Positions 13,101 to 23,356 of a DNA stretch of 64,000 nt are shown piece by piece. This DNA comes from Raffaelea ambrosiae (lineage: Eukaryota; Ascomycota; Sordariomycetes; Ophiostomatales; Ophiostomataceae). Location: positions 3,981,234 to 4,045,233 of the forward strand of contig PCDI01000002.1 in assembly GCA_002778195.1 (NCBI GenBank), read 5' to 3'. Position 1 is the stretch's first letter. Each line of letters starts with the position of its first letter. A program made the translations under genes and the position numbers. The notes under the pieces were generated by a model that worked only from the letters and a program-made list of their open reading frames with translations, ran no database searches and had not been told where the DNA came from.

Positions 13101-14050
13101 GCAACTCTTTCCCCAAAGCACACCCCGATCCATCCAAAGCAAAGCAGCAGCCAGTCCTAGACAAGCAAGCCCGGCTAGTCGGACTGAGCCAGCCATTCTT
13201 TGTGGCCAACTCCCGTCTCAATCAGAGCAAAGAGGACCAGATGGCGGCTCTCGGCCGAGCGATTGCCAACAAATCTGAGGACCAGGTCCGCGTCCGAGTG
13301 CTCGTGGCTGACGATAATTCGACTAATATTGAGGTCGTCAGCCGCATGTTGAAGCTGGAGGAGATCTACGATGTGACGATCGCCAAGGACGGGCAGGAGG
13401 CATACGAGCTGGTCAAGGCCAACATGGAGCAGAACCAGATGTTTGATGTGATCTTCATGGACATCCAGATGCCCAACCTAGACGGACTGCAGAGCACACG
13501 GTTGATCCGGAAGATGGGCTACTCGGCGCCCATTGTGGCCCTGACAGCATTTTCTGAAGACAGCAATGTGCAGGAGTGTCTCGATTCGGGCATGAACGAG
13601 TTCCTCAGCAAGCCCATCCGTCGACCAGCACTCAAGCAAGTCCTACAGAAGTTTGCCACGATTCCCGAGGAGCCCGAGACGGCGTCGGTGACGCGCAAGA
13701 CGCCCGACAAGTTGACACCGGCCCAGACGCCAGCCCAGACGCCGGCCCAGACGCCAGACGCCGTCGACGTGTCCGCCAGAGAATACCCTGGTATGGCAAC
13801 CAATGCCCCAAGTGCAGGTGCAGATCCAAGCACGAATGCGGGCAGTGCGACAAAGAACACAGATACTCCAAGCCCGTTGGCTGCCGATCCAACACCACCC
13901 GATTCATCCGGTGCATCGCCAAACCCGGGCCTGGAACTGCCACACTCAGCATCGACAGTTGTGAACGGCTCCAGCAGCACCAACTCTCCGACTGGTGAGG
14001 GCAACGGGACGGCCTTTCCTAACGGGGGGCTTCCATCAGCCAAATCGTGA
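10110..14050 (+). CDS. SLN1: Sln1-type hybrid histidine kinase
   Basis: Membrane osmosensor kinase of the high-osmolarity phosphorelay (Sln1-Ypd1-Ssk1 to the HOG MAP kinase). Two exons, 10110-12937 and 13024-14050, join across an 86-bp intron (GTAAGT...CGACAG), giving 1284 residues. Membrane segment 1 lies near residues 8-31. A roughly 360-residue extracellular domain rich in N-glycosylation sequons follows, then membrane segment 2 near 396-420 and a HAMP/coiled-coil linker. The HisKA motif FIANISHELKTPLNG carries the phosphoacceptor His569. The ATPase domain shows an N box (INLVSNSLKF) near 735 and DTGPGIAP near 869, with a Ser/Thr/Gly-rich insertion between them. The C-terminal receiver has the acidic pair near 1039-1040, phosphoacceptor Asp1089 (FMDIQMP) and Lys1139. 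A TPAQ repeat and a Ser/Thr/Pro-rich tail follow. The two membrane segments and single receiver fit Sln1/TcsB rather than group III kinases. Confidence 0.95.
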
Positions 14051-14928
14051 TTGAGACTGGACTGAGATGAAACCATACAATGGTCTCACCGCCCCTTCCT
14101 ACTACTCGGCTCATCTCCCATTCCGGCCGTCTATCTCCTATTAATACGACTTCTTGTTTTATTTTACACATGTTTTCTCCAGGTGGAGACACGGGAAACA
14201 CCCAAAACGACAACCAGGGATTGGTTTGATTGCGGCGACATTTGAAAAAAAAAGAAAAAGCGAAACGACCCGGTCTTTTTATATTGATGTAACTTATTCG
14301 GTTCGATTCCCAACCCCTCTTGACGCAACAGACGTCCTCTGTATTTTTTTTCCACTTCCCTTTTCACTTCACATCCCAACCCACTCTCCCTAACTTTATC
14401 GAACGTACATATACTCTACTTTAGTTTACTACTTCCCTTAGGGCGTTAGCATAGCATCGGGTTTGTTTGGGCTTCTTGGATGGTTTGTCTTTTTTTTTTG
14501 TTATTTGTTTTCTTTGTACGAAATACCCGCCACTGCTGTGAGTGGAACAAGAGCGGATTGGCGCTCTTACCAAGGCGATCTGGAGCGGTCATTTTATTTA
14601 TGCAGAGGGGACGAGATGATATTAGCAGCCGAAAAAAATTTTAAGCAAGAAAATCATGTCTTTTTAACCACGACATTATGTGTCTCCGGGGCCACCTGTA
14701 TAATACATTCTCCAGCGGAATAGCACCGTTTCTTCCGAGGTCATGCAAACGTCAAACAACCAACTGGTAGAACAATGCTCGATTTTCAAGAGTGTTCGAA
14801 TCGCCCGAAGATAGCAATATTTTTAGCAAAAAAAAATATAAAATCTTATTTATAAGCTACACCTATAGACAAAAGTATGTATATCAATTAAAGTCTTCAA
14901 CGCTTTCTCGAATATTGCTTCATAAAGA
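14051..14928. other. AT-richer intergenic stretch
   Basis: 3' flank of the kinase gene followed by a noticeably more A/T-rich stretch from about 14400, including an A-rich segment near 14825-14850. I see no gene here. A GGTTCGATTCC string near 14299 resembles a tRNA B box, but no tRNA fold surrounds it. Confidence 0.5.
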
Positions 14929-15540
14929 CTAAGTTTGGGCTGCACGAGATGGTCGAAGTAAGCACTGCCCAGCCATATTGGGTGCTCTCAAATGTCGTCT
15001 AGTACAACGATGTATTGTATTTGCTCTCAGACGTCCATCTCTCTCATGGTGCTCAGATAGCAACAGGGCTTGTGTCACGGGCAACGCAGGCGCATACATG
15101 GTTCCCGGTATGGTAGACTTAATCGTATACGTGTGCTCTGTATCGGTTTGTTCAAAGTAGACAGAGCCAAACGCCTGATGGAAAGCATATGTTAGGGTGA
15201 TGGCGTTCGTCGGGAGGTCAATGTTCGGCCCTTCAGTCAGATGGCAGACGTCCATGTCGAGCATGTTAAGAATCGTAATAGCTTTTTGTCGGGCCTGGAG
15301 TATGCCTGCATTGTCCTCCCGATTTATTAGAGAGTGAGGCAAAATATGTGCCACTTGTAACGGTTCAAGATCGCCTCCTGAAATCGAAGAAATGAGATGG
15401 CCTTCGTTGTCTGTTGCATTAGCGCCGTCTCTCTGCATCCGACGTATCGCTTCTTCCATTTCGAATTTACGCGAGATAACACAGCGATACTGGCCTCGAA
15501 GCAGGCAGTCCCGGCGGAGAGTTGACAGGCGGGTTGTCAT
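14929..15540 (-). CDS. HNH endonuclease-like protein, start uncertain
   Basis: Intact minus-strand frame with the pattern of fungal HNH_2-type nuclease domains. It has RDCLLRGQYRCVISRKFE near the start, then LQVAHILPHSL (first His), then ITLTYAFHQAFGSVYFE (Asn/His part). Fungal genomes carry many such genes, usually without known function. The first ATG is at 15540, giving about 203 residues. However, the same frame stays open to about 15690, with protein-like sequence ahead of the ATG. A pyrimidine-rich stretch ending CTACCTAG near 15673 could be a splice acceptor, so a first exon may be missing from this model or lost. Third positions are less G/C-rich than in neighbouring genes and the flanks are AT-rich, which suggests an accessory, decaying or transferred segment. 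The last 40 residues do not resemble the family end that I know, so C-terminal damage is possible. Confidence 0.6.
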   Translation of the reverse strand: MTTRLSTLRRDCLLRGQYRCVISRKFEMEEAIRRMQRDGANATDNEGHLISSISGGDLEPLQVAHILPHSLINREDNAGILQARQKAITILNMLDMDVCHLTEGPNIDLPTNAITLTYAFHQAFGSVYFEQTDTEHTYTIKSTIPGTMYAPALPVTQALLLSEHHERDGRLRANTIHRCTRRHLRAPNMAGQCLLRPSRAAQT

Positions 15541-15699
15541 AGACCCGGGCAACACCTGGTCGCTAGAATATGATGGGACGGAGAGCGTTGCTGGCGTCGG
15601 TTGGGGAGTTCGGCCTGCGGACGCTTTTACTAAAGAAACACTAGATTTACGTAGAAAGAACAGAGACTCTAGGTAGACGAGCGCGGGAGGAAAAGGTTA

Positions 15700-16644
15700 T
15701 AAAATAAATAGTCAGTAAATTCGACCACTTTTAACGGTAAGAGTGTAAAGTCGATAGACTCTAGATTCGTATTTAAGCTGATATTAATCGTAGTAAAGAA
15801 AAAACTTAAGAAACACGTCTTTCGACTGCCGTGTACGCGAGAAGCAGTGAAAAAGGCGGACTAGCTCCAGCCTACGGTATGGCTTTCCTGGTTCGCTGTT
15901 GCCCTCTGCTTAAAGTCGCTGGAGAATGGATGCAAACAAAGACTCAGCATGTTGTCTGTTCTTGTCGTTTTCAAACACGGGATCCTGTACAGAAAGGTTC
16001 AAGATCCCCTCTAGAGAAGATTGATGATGATGAAGAGGGTGCGGCCCGATTGCCGGTCCTTGTGATGTTGAGCACATGGCGCGCAGTGGTCCTGGTACAA
16101 AGCAAATGGTGAAAAAAAGAAAAAGCGTTAAAATCAGAGAAGCAGCCCTTCACTAACTAGATTGGAGAGGCTTTTCACGAGTGGTGTCAGCGTTGAGCAG
16201 CCCCGTGGGCCTCGCTGAATTTGCCGGGACCACGTGACCAAATTGTAGAGCAACTCGTGCGGGGTGCCCGTTCTTTCCGTCCGGGGCCGAATTAGTGCGA
16301 GATACATAAAAATGCACTAGGATTGTAAGCAGATGAAAGTACTGCTGCATATGCGAGGAATTGACGGCACGCAGTAAAATCCCACGACGAAATACATCAG
16401 AATTGTACGAAAACAAAAATGCGCAAAAATAGCTATTGATCTACCAGATCAATTACCTGCCTGTATGACTATTCTATAAAGCTGACTAGCGAAAGTAATA
16501 TAGATCATCGCGAGATCCACGTTTACGTGCCTGAAAGAACACAAGACGATCCTTCCATTCCCCAAACTTCTTTTCATCCATCTGTCGTCTTCTTCCCATC
16601 TTTTTTGTCTTTGCAACCCTCCTCCTCCTCTCCTGCTTCCCATA
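15700..16644. other. AT-rich intergenic stretch
   Basis: No supported gene. A/T-rich sequence at 15700-15815 contains many TAA/TTA strings. The right end, from about 16540, is CT-rich and is probably the leader of the gene starting at 16645. Confidence 0.5.
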
Positions 16645-17318
16645 ATGCGCCTCCCGTATACCCCCAACCCGCCTGCGCCGGCCAACCCCGAGGATGCCGC
16701 TATCGTCGCCCGCATCGAGGCCCGCCGCAAGCCCCGGCCCCTCCAGCCCCTCGACCTCGCCCTCCTCCACGCGCCCCCTATCGCCGACGGCTGGAACTCA
16801 TTTATCGGCGCCATCCGCACCCGCACCGAGTCCCTGACGGCCGATCTCCGCGAGCTCGCCATCAGCCGCATCGCCGTCGTCAACCGCGCCTGGTACGAGT
16901 GGGGCCACCATGCGCCGCTGGCCCAGGCGGCCGGCGTTAGCGACGCCGGCCTGGAGCTGGTTAAGACGGAGGCGGTGCTGACGCTGGACGCGGCACACAC
17001 GCGGGCGCTGACCGACGCCCAGTGGGCGGTGCTGGTGTACGCCGACGAGATGACGCGCTACGTGGAAGTCCAGGACGCGACGTTTGCGCACCTGCAGACG
17101 CTCTTTGACGAGCGGCAGATTGTGGAGTTGACGTTGGTGGTGAGTTTCTTTGAATTCTTGAGGAACATTCAAAGTTTTTCCACGGCTATCAGACAATTTT
17201 TTTTCTTGTGGAATGTTCTAACGCCTCATAGATTTCGGCATACAACTGCGTGAGCCGGTTCTTGGTGGCTCTGAACGTTGGCGAGAGAAACGGCACGGGC
17301 CCGGATGCTGGACATTGA
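16645..17318 (+). CDS. Carboxymuconolactone decarboxylase-like (AhpD-fold) protein
   Basis: Two exons, 16645-17139 and 17232-17318, join across a 92-bp intron (GTGAGT...CATAG) in phase 0, giving 193 residues. The core segment (ELAISRIAVVNRAWYEWGHH...AAGVSDAGL) matches the carboxymuconolactone decarboxylase family, which has an all-helical AhpD-like fold. Exon 2 supplies the usual SAYNCVSRFLVALNV ending. The CxxC redox pair of AhpD is absent; the equivalent place reads WYEW. The protein therefore belongs to the gamma-decarboxylase-like branch with no visible peroxidase centre. Many fungal members are uncharacterised, and the substrate cannot be told from sequence. No signal peptide is visible. 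Confidence 0.87.
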
Positions 17319-18853
17319 GGGCATAGGTGCCATAAACGAAATCAAATGCCAAGGCGATATTGAGGACATGGGTCCTATACCGCCAGCCTGGTTATATAAA
17401 TCAGAAACCTATATCATGGGATATCTATAGCATGCCGTTGTGGACGACACACGCCAAAAAAAACCTGAGACGGCAGGATGATGATAAAAGAGAACCCCCC
17501 AAAGACGGGCGAAATGATAGTCACATATAGATAATATAAGGCTATGTACAACAAGATCGTTCCGACCAGTGTGTGGTTATATGGTGACACACACACACAC
17601 ACACATATACATGCATGTATGCATTAGTTGGAAGCCGTCAGGTGAAAAAGTTGAAAAAGAAAATAAATAAATATAAATAAATAAATAAAGAAAAGGATAA
17701 AGATAAAGAAAGTGTTGAGGAAAAAAGCGTGTGCTGTTCCTGGCGTGTAAGTCGTGTCAAGACGTAAGAGGAATGCGAGTGTGGCGTGTGCACATGTATC
17801 GTTTGGCTGTTGCCTACACCGCATGAGAGTACATAGTATGCGCTGGCGCATGTGACGTCAAGAAAAAGAACGAGACGCGCAGGAAAACAACGCGAGGAAC
17901 ACAAAAAGGCGGTATCCAAAAATAAGAAAATAAAGAAATTTATTTCAAAAAATCCTCTTTTTTTTTCTCTCGAAAACGGGTATCTTGGGTTTTAGCAGGC
18001 ACAAATGAAATGCAAAGTTATCGCTCCTTTCTTCCGTCCAAATAAAATAAGATAGAATAAAATAAAATAAAGAAGCTGTGAAACAAAGGAAACAAAGGGG
18101 GAGAAACCCGAGAGAAGAACAATAGGGACAGAAGAAGGGATAAAAAAAGAGCGAATGGGAGAAAAGAATGAAGCGAAAGAAGGCTAGAACGCCGGTAGAA
18201 AAACGAGGGAGCGGCCAACAGGCACACGGCCAACAGGCACAGCCCATCTCCATGTCGTGCCGTGTAACACTCGTGCAGCAAAGATCGGGCCATGAATTTT
18301 TTTTTTTCGTTGGGGGAATTGGCCATTCGGTCCCGTTGCCGTGTCCGCTCTTCAGAGAAGAAGAAAAGAAGACAAGAGAAGACTGAAGAAGGAAAAGAAA
18401 ACAATTTGTTGCAAAAAAAATGCCGTCCATGCTGGTGTCGACGTCGAGGCGCCATGCATCCTTCCTCCGTGTTCGCCAGAAAGACCAAAACGCCTGTTGG
18501 AGGTAAGATAATAAAAAAGGGTTTACGGATGTCGTGGTTAGATCGAGCCATCCGGATTAAATAATAGTATGGAAGTGACGTGGTAAAAATAAGACTTCGA
18601 TAGTCGTAACATCGTGTAGCCGTTCGTGATCGAGAATGAAGCCGCTTTCCCCCAAAACATAGGTCCAGAAAATCAATAAAAAGATGCAAAAAAAAGGCGT
18701 CGGGAATATATGCATGCAACTTTGTTTCGTAATGCGTTAAATAAAAAGAAGGGACCCTGAGGTGGCTTGCTGGTCTTGTAATTGTTTCAGTTTGTTTGTT
18801 TCATTCGATTCGTTAATTGGGTCGTCTGTTATTCAAAGCATGGATCGTACGAG
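17319..18853. other. Intergenic region with A/T-rich simple repeats
   Basis: No supported gene. It contains an (AC)n run near 17587-17604, A/T-rich tracts of the AAATAAATA type near 17660-17700, and AAATAAAATAA strings near 18040-18072. It separates the convergent ends of the genes at 16645 and 18854, so the simple A/T tracts probably lie in 3' untranslated and terminator regions. Confidence 0.55.
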
Positions 18854-20284
18854 TCACCGCTCCATCGCCGACTCGACCGACTTGTGCCGCTTGTGCAACA
18901 GCGGTGACCGCTGCAGCTCCTGCACCACGTCCATCCAGCTCATGCGGTGGTGGATTTCGGGTGACGCGTCGATGTTCGGCAGGGGCGGTGGCGGCGGTGG
19001 AGGCGGTGGAGGAGGCGGTGGTCGTGGGCTGTTGGTGGACAGGCGACGCATGGGAGCTTTCTGGCGGATGGTGTCGGCCAGGGTGCTGGGCAGGCCGGTG
19101 GTGGTAGGGCCCATGGAGTGGCGGTGGAAGGCCGGCCGGGGCTTGTGGCGGACAGGCCCGGCCTGCGGTGAGCTCAGGGGGGAGATGGTGTCCTCGGACG
19201 CGTCGTCGGAGGAATCCGAGTCGTTGTCCTCGGACGACTCGTCCGAGGAAGAGTCGCCTTCGGAAGACGCGTCGTTGGTCGCGGTCGAGGGCTTCCTCGT
19301 CGGTGTCTTCTGGGACGACGGCGTGCGCGTCGCAGCCGCGAGAAGGGCCGCCTTGGTCGGGTATCGGCGCGGGGACAGCGGCGGGCTGGCGCTGGCATTG
19401 CTGGCGTTGCCGCTGGCGAGCGCGGCGCTGCTCTTCTCGACCTTCTCGGCGGCGGCCGTGGCCGACGCCGCCACGATGCTCATGTAGACGACGAGGAAGC
19501 GCATGCGCAGCAGGTCGAGACGGCGGAGGCGCTCTTCGAGGCGGGTGCGCTTGGCGGCCCAGAGAATGCGGGCAGAGATCTTGAGTCGGGGGCTCCGCGA
19601 GGGGGCCGGGGAGACGGGGGAGAGGTCGTTGAGGGTGCTGATGTCCTTGAAGCCGGTGAGCTGCGTCATGGCCGCAGAAGCAGCAGCCGTGTTGGCAGCA
19701 GCCGCGGCGGCCTCCAGAGCGGCCCTCTCGCTGCTCAGCATGCCGTCGTCCACCAGCACGCTGTTGAGATCCTCCCGCAGGTCGTCGCCGGCGCGCTGGA
19801 TCTCGCGCAGCAGTCGGCCGAGGCGGATCTTGTCGTCGCGGCGCGGGACCTTGGCCACGTCGCGGTCGTAGCTCTCGTTCTCCTGCAGGGACGAGTCGGC
19901 CGAGTCGAGCAGGCCGACGATCTCGCGCGGGGCGGCCCAGTAGGCCGAGCCATAGCGGGAGACGATCTGGGAGACGACGACGAGCGAGAGGAAGATGGCG
20001 GTCAGCACGAGCACCAGCGTCCACTGGCGCGCGGCCGAGTCGGACATGACCGAGAAGACAGGGTTGGCGGCGTCGGCGGTAGCGGCAGCGGCAGCGGCGG
20101 ACGCAGAGTCGGGATCGGCGGCGGAGGCGGTGAGGAGGGTGGTAGTCGTCAAGCGAGGCGAGAAAGGCGGAGGAACTGCGGCGGCTGCTGCGGCTGCGCA
20201 GGGACGGGCGCGCAGCGACAGCAGCAGGGGCAGGGGACGCGGCGACGACAAAGACGACGGGACAGAGGCGGGTGGTGAGCGCAT
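18854..20284 (-). CDS. Membrane-anchored protein of unknown function
   Basis: Single-exon minus-strand frame of 476 residues from an ATG at 20284. An Ala/Pro-rich N-terminus is followed by one clear hydrophobic segment (LVLVLTAIFLSLVVVSQIV) near residues 90-110. After that come a charged region with EIVGLLDSADSSLQENESYDRD and predicted helices, and a basic patch (AAKRTRLEERLRRLDLLRMR) running into a second weakly hydrophobic stretch. The C-terminal half is Ser/Asp/Glu-rich with a 13-residue Pro run. An internal ATG at 20047 lies only about ten residues before the membrane segment and could be the real start, which would drop the low-complexity first 79 residues. I do not recognise a family. 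One membrane anchor, or two if the second stretch counts, suggests an organelle or endomembrane protein. Confidence 0.78.
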   Translation of the reverse strand: MRSPPASVPSSLSSPRPLPLLLSLRARPCAAAAAAAVPPPFSPRLTTTTLLTASAADPDSASAAAAAATADAANPVFSVMSDSAARQWTLVLVLTAIFLSLVVVSQIVSRYGSAYWAAPREIVGLLDSADSSLQENESYDRDVAKVPRRDDKIRLGRLLREIQRAGDDLREDLNSVLVDDGMLSSERAALEAAAAAANTAAASAAMTQLTGFKDISTLNDLSPVSPAPSRSPRLKISARILWAAKRTRLEERLRRLDLLRMRFLVVYMSIVAASATAAAEKVEKSSAALASGNASNASASPPLSPRRYPTKAALLAAATRTPSSQKTPTRKPSTATNDASSEGDSSSDESSEDNDSDSSDDASEDTISPLSSPQAGPVRHKPRPAFHRHSMGPTTTGLPSTLADTIRQKAPMRRLSTNSPRPPPPPPPPPPPPPLPNIDASPEIHHRMSWMDVVQELQRSPLLHKRHKSVESAMER

Positions 20285-22072
20285 GAGGGAGGCGGCGAGG
20301 GTTGTTGGGTGGCAGGTGGGAGCATAGAAAGTGAGGAGGAGGAGAAGTGAGGCAGAGTGGAGGAGCAGGAAATGTAGTGAGAATTGGGCAGTGGGGGAAT
20401 AATAGCATGTAACTAGCTAGCAACTATGGCGGGTAGGGTAGTATGCAAGAGACAAGTGGAGGCAGTGGAGGAAGGCGGTAGGAGCAAAAAGGCAGGAGCG
20501 ACTATTAAGAGGGGGCAGACAAGGGGAAAGCTCACCGTACTAACTACTACTGTAGTATGTAGGTAGAACGGGCAAACTGGTGGAACAGGTGGAAAAACAG
20601 CATGAACACGCGAGGCGTCCAGGTGGAGTGGCGACAGCATCAAACGGTCTCAAGTGTGGTCTTTCTCTCTGCCTGTGAAGACCGAGGACGCACGAGGCAC
20701 CAGAACCCCGAGAACAGCCAACCGGAGACCCCTACAGGGTGCACTGCAGATGCACTGCAGAGTTTTGGTGGGGAGGCAAAAATGAAAATGACGACACGCG
20801 GTTTGGCGGGAGCGGCGGACTCTCCCGGCAAGTTAGCACATGACTTATTGGAGACCTGGAAAACGGTTTTGGGGGGGCGGGGGGGGAGGAGGGGCCTCGG
20901 CGATTCAGACTCGGGGAATGCAAGTCAAAAAAAAAATTGAGGCTGTTGGTGTTGGGCTGTCCAGAGAGAAAATGGCTATCTCGACGAGATGCTGGAGAGC
21001 TGCTGGATGAGTAAGATACGCGTCCAGTGGACTGCGACACCCCAGGAAGGTTTGATCGTGCACGAGGCAATAACACGTTCCTTCCTCTTTCGTCGCCTCG
21101 GCCTAATCTCTCCACCCTGGTCTGATGGCCAGCCACACGCAGCGACGCAAAGTCGGTGACCCAGACGCCCGTGACCACGCCAGCACGACGACCGCGACGC
21201 CCGCCCAGTGGCCAGAGTGGCCAGACGAGCGGCCGAGGCTGGTGGGCGCTGCAGGGTGTGTGTGTGTCTGTGTGTGTGCAGGTTCCGCATGCGACTAATT
21301 TTTTTGTTGGGCTGCGATACCGAGGCGGCCGCCACGCTAGAGAGGCAACCCAGCAGGGAACGTGAACAACCACACAACAAGCAACCAGGCGCATGTATCT
21401 TATGTGGTCTGTTATTGCAGGCTAGTGCGGGCCAACTAACTATTGCATGTATCTTACTATGTACATGCCTTACAGTGCCATCTTATCTCAAACGCATTAT
21501 GCTCGTACTCGGAAATGGCACAGCAGAGTTGCATCTCACATTCCAATCTGGAGAGATCTGGTGAAAGCTGGGTTTTTCTTTCATTCTTTTTTTTCAACCT
21601 CGTTGTTTTTGAGGCTTCTTTTTATTTGCCCGTTTTGTGTCTTTCGTTTATTTCTTCTTTCGCTTCTCAACTCTCCGTCGGCTACGAGCCTCTGGACGGT
21701 ACGGCGCGCATCCCAGTCCAATGTCCTCGTTGCTGCCCGAAGCACCGCCTAATCCCACACGAAAGACAGCCTGTTCCTTGCAGGCGTCGACCCACTGCGT
21801 ACCACCCCACCTTCCCTGCTTTCGCAATTTGCCCTCAACAGCCAGGAACACCTCAACGCTTTGGCGCACTCCCTGCATATGTGTCGGTGAGAAGGTGAAA
21901 GGAGGCAAAATAAAGGGGCCATGCAAGTATTCACTGTGGCACGTGACCATTTACATGAAATTGCATCGTAGAAAAACGAGGCACGATCAAAAGCCACCGT
22001 GTACACTGTCTATGCTTGTGCTTTGTAATTTCAGCATGCATGCTCGTATCCATCCCCCTTAATAGCCCACTC
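20285..22072. other. Intergenic region
   Basis: No supported gene. It holds the upstream side of the minus-strand gene ending at 20284, a (GT)n run near 21257-21279, and short TA-rich motif clusters near 20405-20430, 20535-20565 and 21453-21463 that also appear in other spacers of this window. Confidence 0.55.
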
Positions 22073-23207
22073 TCAGAATGCAATAGGCACGCCCGGGTCG
22101 ACGTCCTTCAAGACGCGAGTAATCTCCTTCCATAGCGCCTCCCGCAGCTCGGCCGATGCGCCATCCGTCGCAAGCGTTCCGGGACTGTGGATCTTGTCAG
22201 CTGGGCATCGAGCAGAGTACAGACGCAAGCAGACGACCAACTCACACGGCCATCCTCTGGTGGTCCAGATACTTCCCCTGTGTCTCCGCACCCGCCGTCA
22301 CCACATGCAGCAGCGTCTTGCTCCCTGCGGCCACCGGCCGGGCCATCAGCGCCTGCACCACCCGCAGCAGCAGCGGCGCCTCCTCGCGAGCCAGCAGCGC
22401 CGACTAGCAGAACCCGGGCGCCACAGCATTCACCACCACCCCGGGCCGCTTGTCGTCGGTGTCTCCCGGCGCAACACGCTGTGCAAGGGCCTCGGCGAAC
22501 AACAGGTCCAGCAGCTTGGTCGTGCCGTACCGCTCGATGGCGCCGCCAGCAGCCTGCGACGGGGCCCACTGCTCCTGGTTGTTCAGCGCTTGCAGGATGC
22601 CGCCGCTGCCGTCCTCTTTCTCGTTGTTGTTGTGCCGCTCGGGGAACTGGACCGACATGGGGCTGTCGCTCGTGAGAAAGGCCAGGTGCGGCGTACGCTG
22701 TCCTCCTCCTCCTCCTCCAGTATCGTAGCGCTCTCCCGTCTTGAGGAGCAGCGGAACCAGGTGCAGCGCCAGCAGCGCCGTCGACAGCACGTTCACCTGG
22801 AGGCTCTTCTCCCACCCGTCGGCCGAGAGGGCAAACCGCATCGACGCCATGCCCGCGTTCATCACCGCCATGTCCAGCCGGCCGTCCGCTGTGTCCAAAA
22901 CGTACGCCTTCACCCGCGCCGCAAACGCCCGCACACTGGCAAACGATGCGAGGTCGAGGGGCCAGGCCAGGATCTGGGTCGTTTTCATGCAGCCCGTGGT
23001 CGCCTCTATGTCGGCCTTGGCCGCCTCGCCCTTGCTGACGGTGCGGACGCCCAGAATGATGGTGCCCGCACCGAGACGGGCAGTATGCCGGGCGGCTTCT
23101 TGGCCGAGGTCGGTGTTGGCGCCGGTGATGAGGATGGTGCGGCGCTGGATGACGGCGGCAGCCGGCAGAGTGAGCCTGGTGAACAGCAGGCTGAATATGC
23201 CACCCAT
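22073..23207 (-). pseudogene. Short-chain dehydrogenase/reductase with in-frame TAG
   Basis: NAD(P)-dependent short-chain dehydrogenase of the retinol-dehydrogenase-like fungal type. Exon 1 is 23207-22246 and exon 2 is 22184-22073, with a 61-bp intron (GTGAGT...CACAG). The ATG at 23207 begins a hydrophobic N-terminus. The cofactor motif TGANTDLG is at residues 28-35, NAGM follows, LTSDSP is near the catalytic Ser, and YGTTK carries Tyr227 and Lys231. Codon 268 is TAG (22404-22406), directly after the conserved VNAVAPGFC. The same frame then continues for 89 codons of good family sequence (REEAPLLLRVVQALMARP..., ending DVDPGVPIAF) across a canonical intron. The full length without the stop would be 357 residues, normal for this group. 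The stop removes the C-terminal substrate-binding part, so I call a pseudogene or recent nonsense allele; a sequencing error or recoding is possible. It is divergent from the regulator-like gene at 23357. Confidence 0.82.
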
Positions 23208-23356
23208 CGTAGGCGTAGAGGCAAAAGTGACACTTGGAAAAAAATGATGACCCAGGAGGCTTGTGAGGTTGGTTTTCGTAGTCAAGGCAGCGATTCCACC
23301 TGAACAGATATAAAAGTCGCCAGGCCGCCAGGGAGTCGACCATCCAGGGCATATGG

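Noticed and set aside
13519..14076. 185-codon antisense frame over the kinase receiver
   Set aside because: Reflects codon bias of the sense gene; no motif.
14285..14320. tRNA-like B-box string GGTTCGATTCC
   Set aside because: No matching T-stem, anticodon arm or acceptor stem can be drawn around it.
18813..20423. 536-codon minus-strand frame overlapping the membrane protein in another frame
   Set aside because: Arg/Pro/His-rich with no hydrophobic segment. The 476-residue frame has a start, a membrane segment and natural composition.
22371..22440. Hidden intron removing the TAG of the dehydrogenase
   Set aside because: The only donors close by would give an intron near 33-36 bp and would remove the conserved VVVNAVAPGFC segment.
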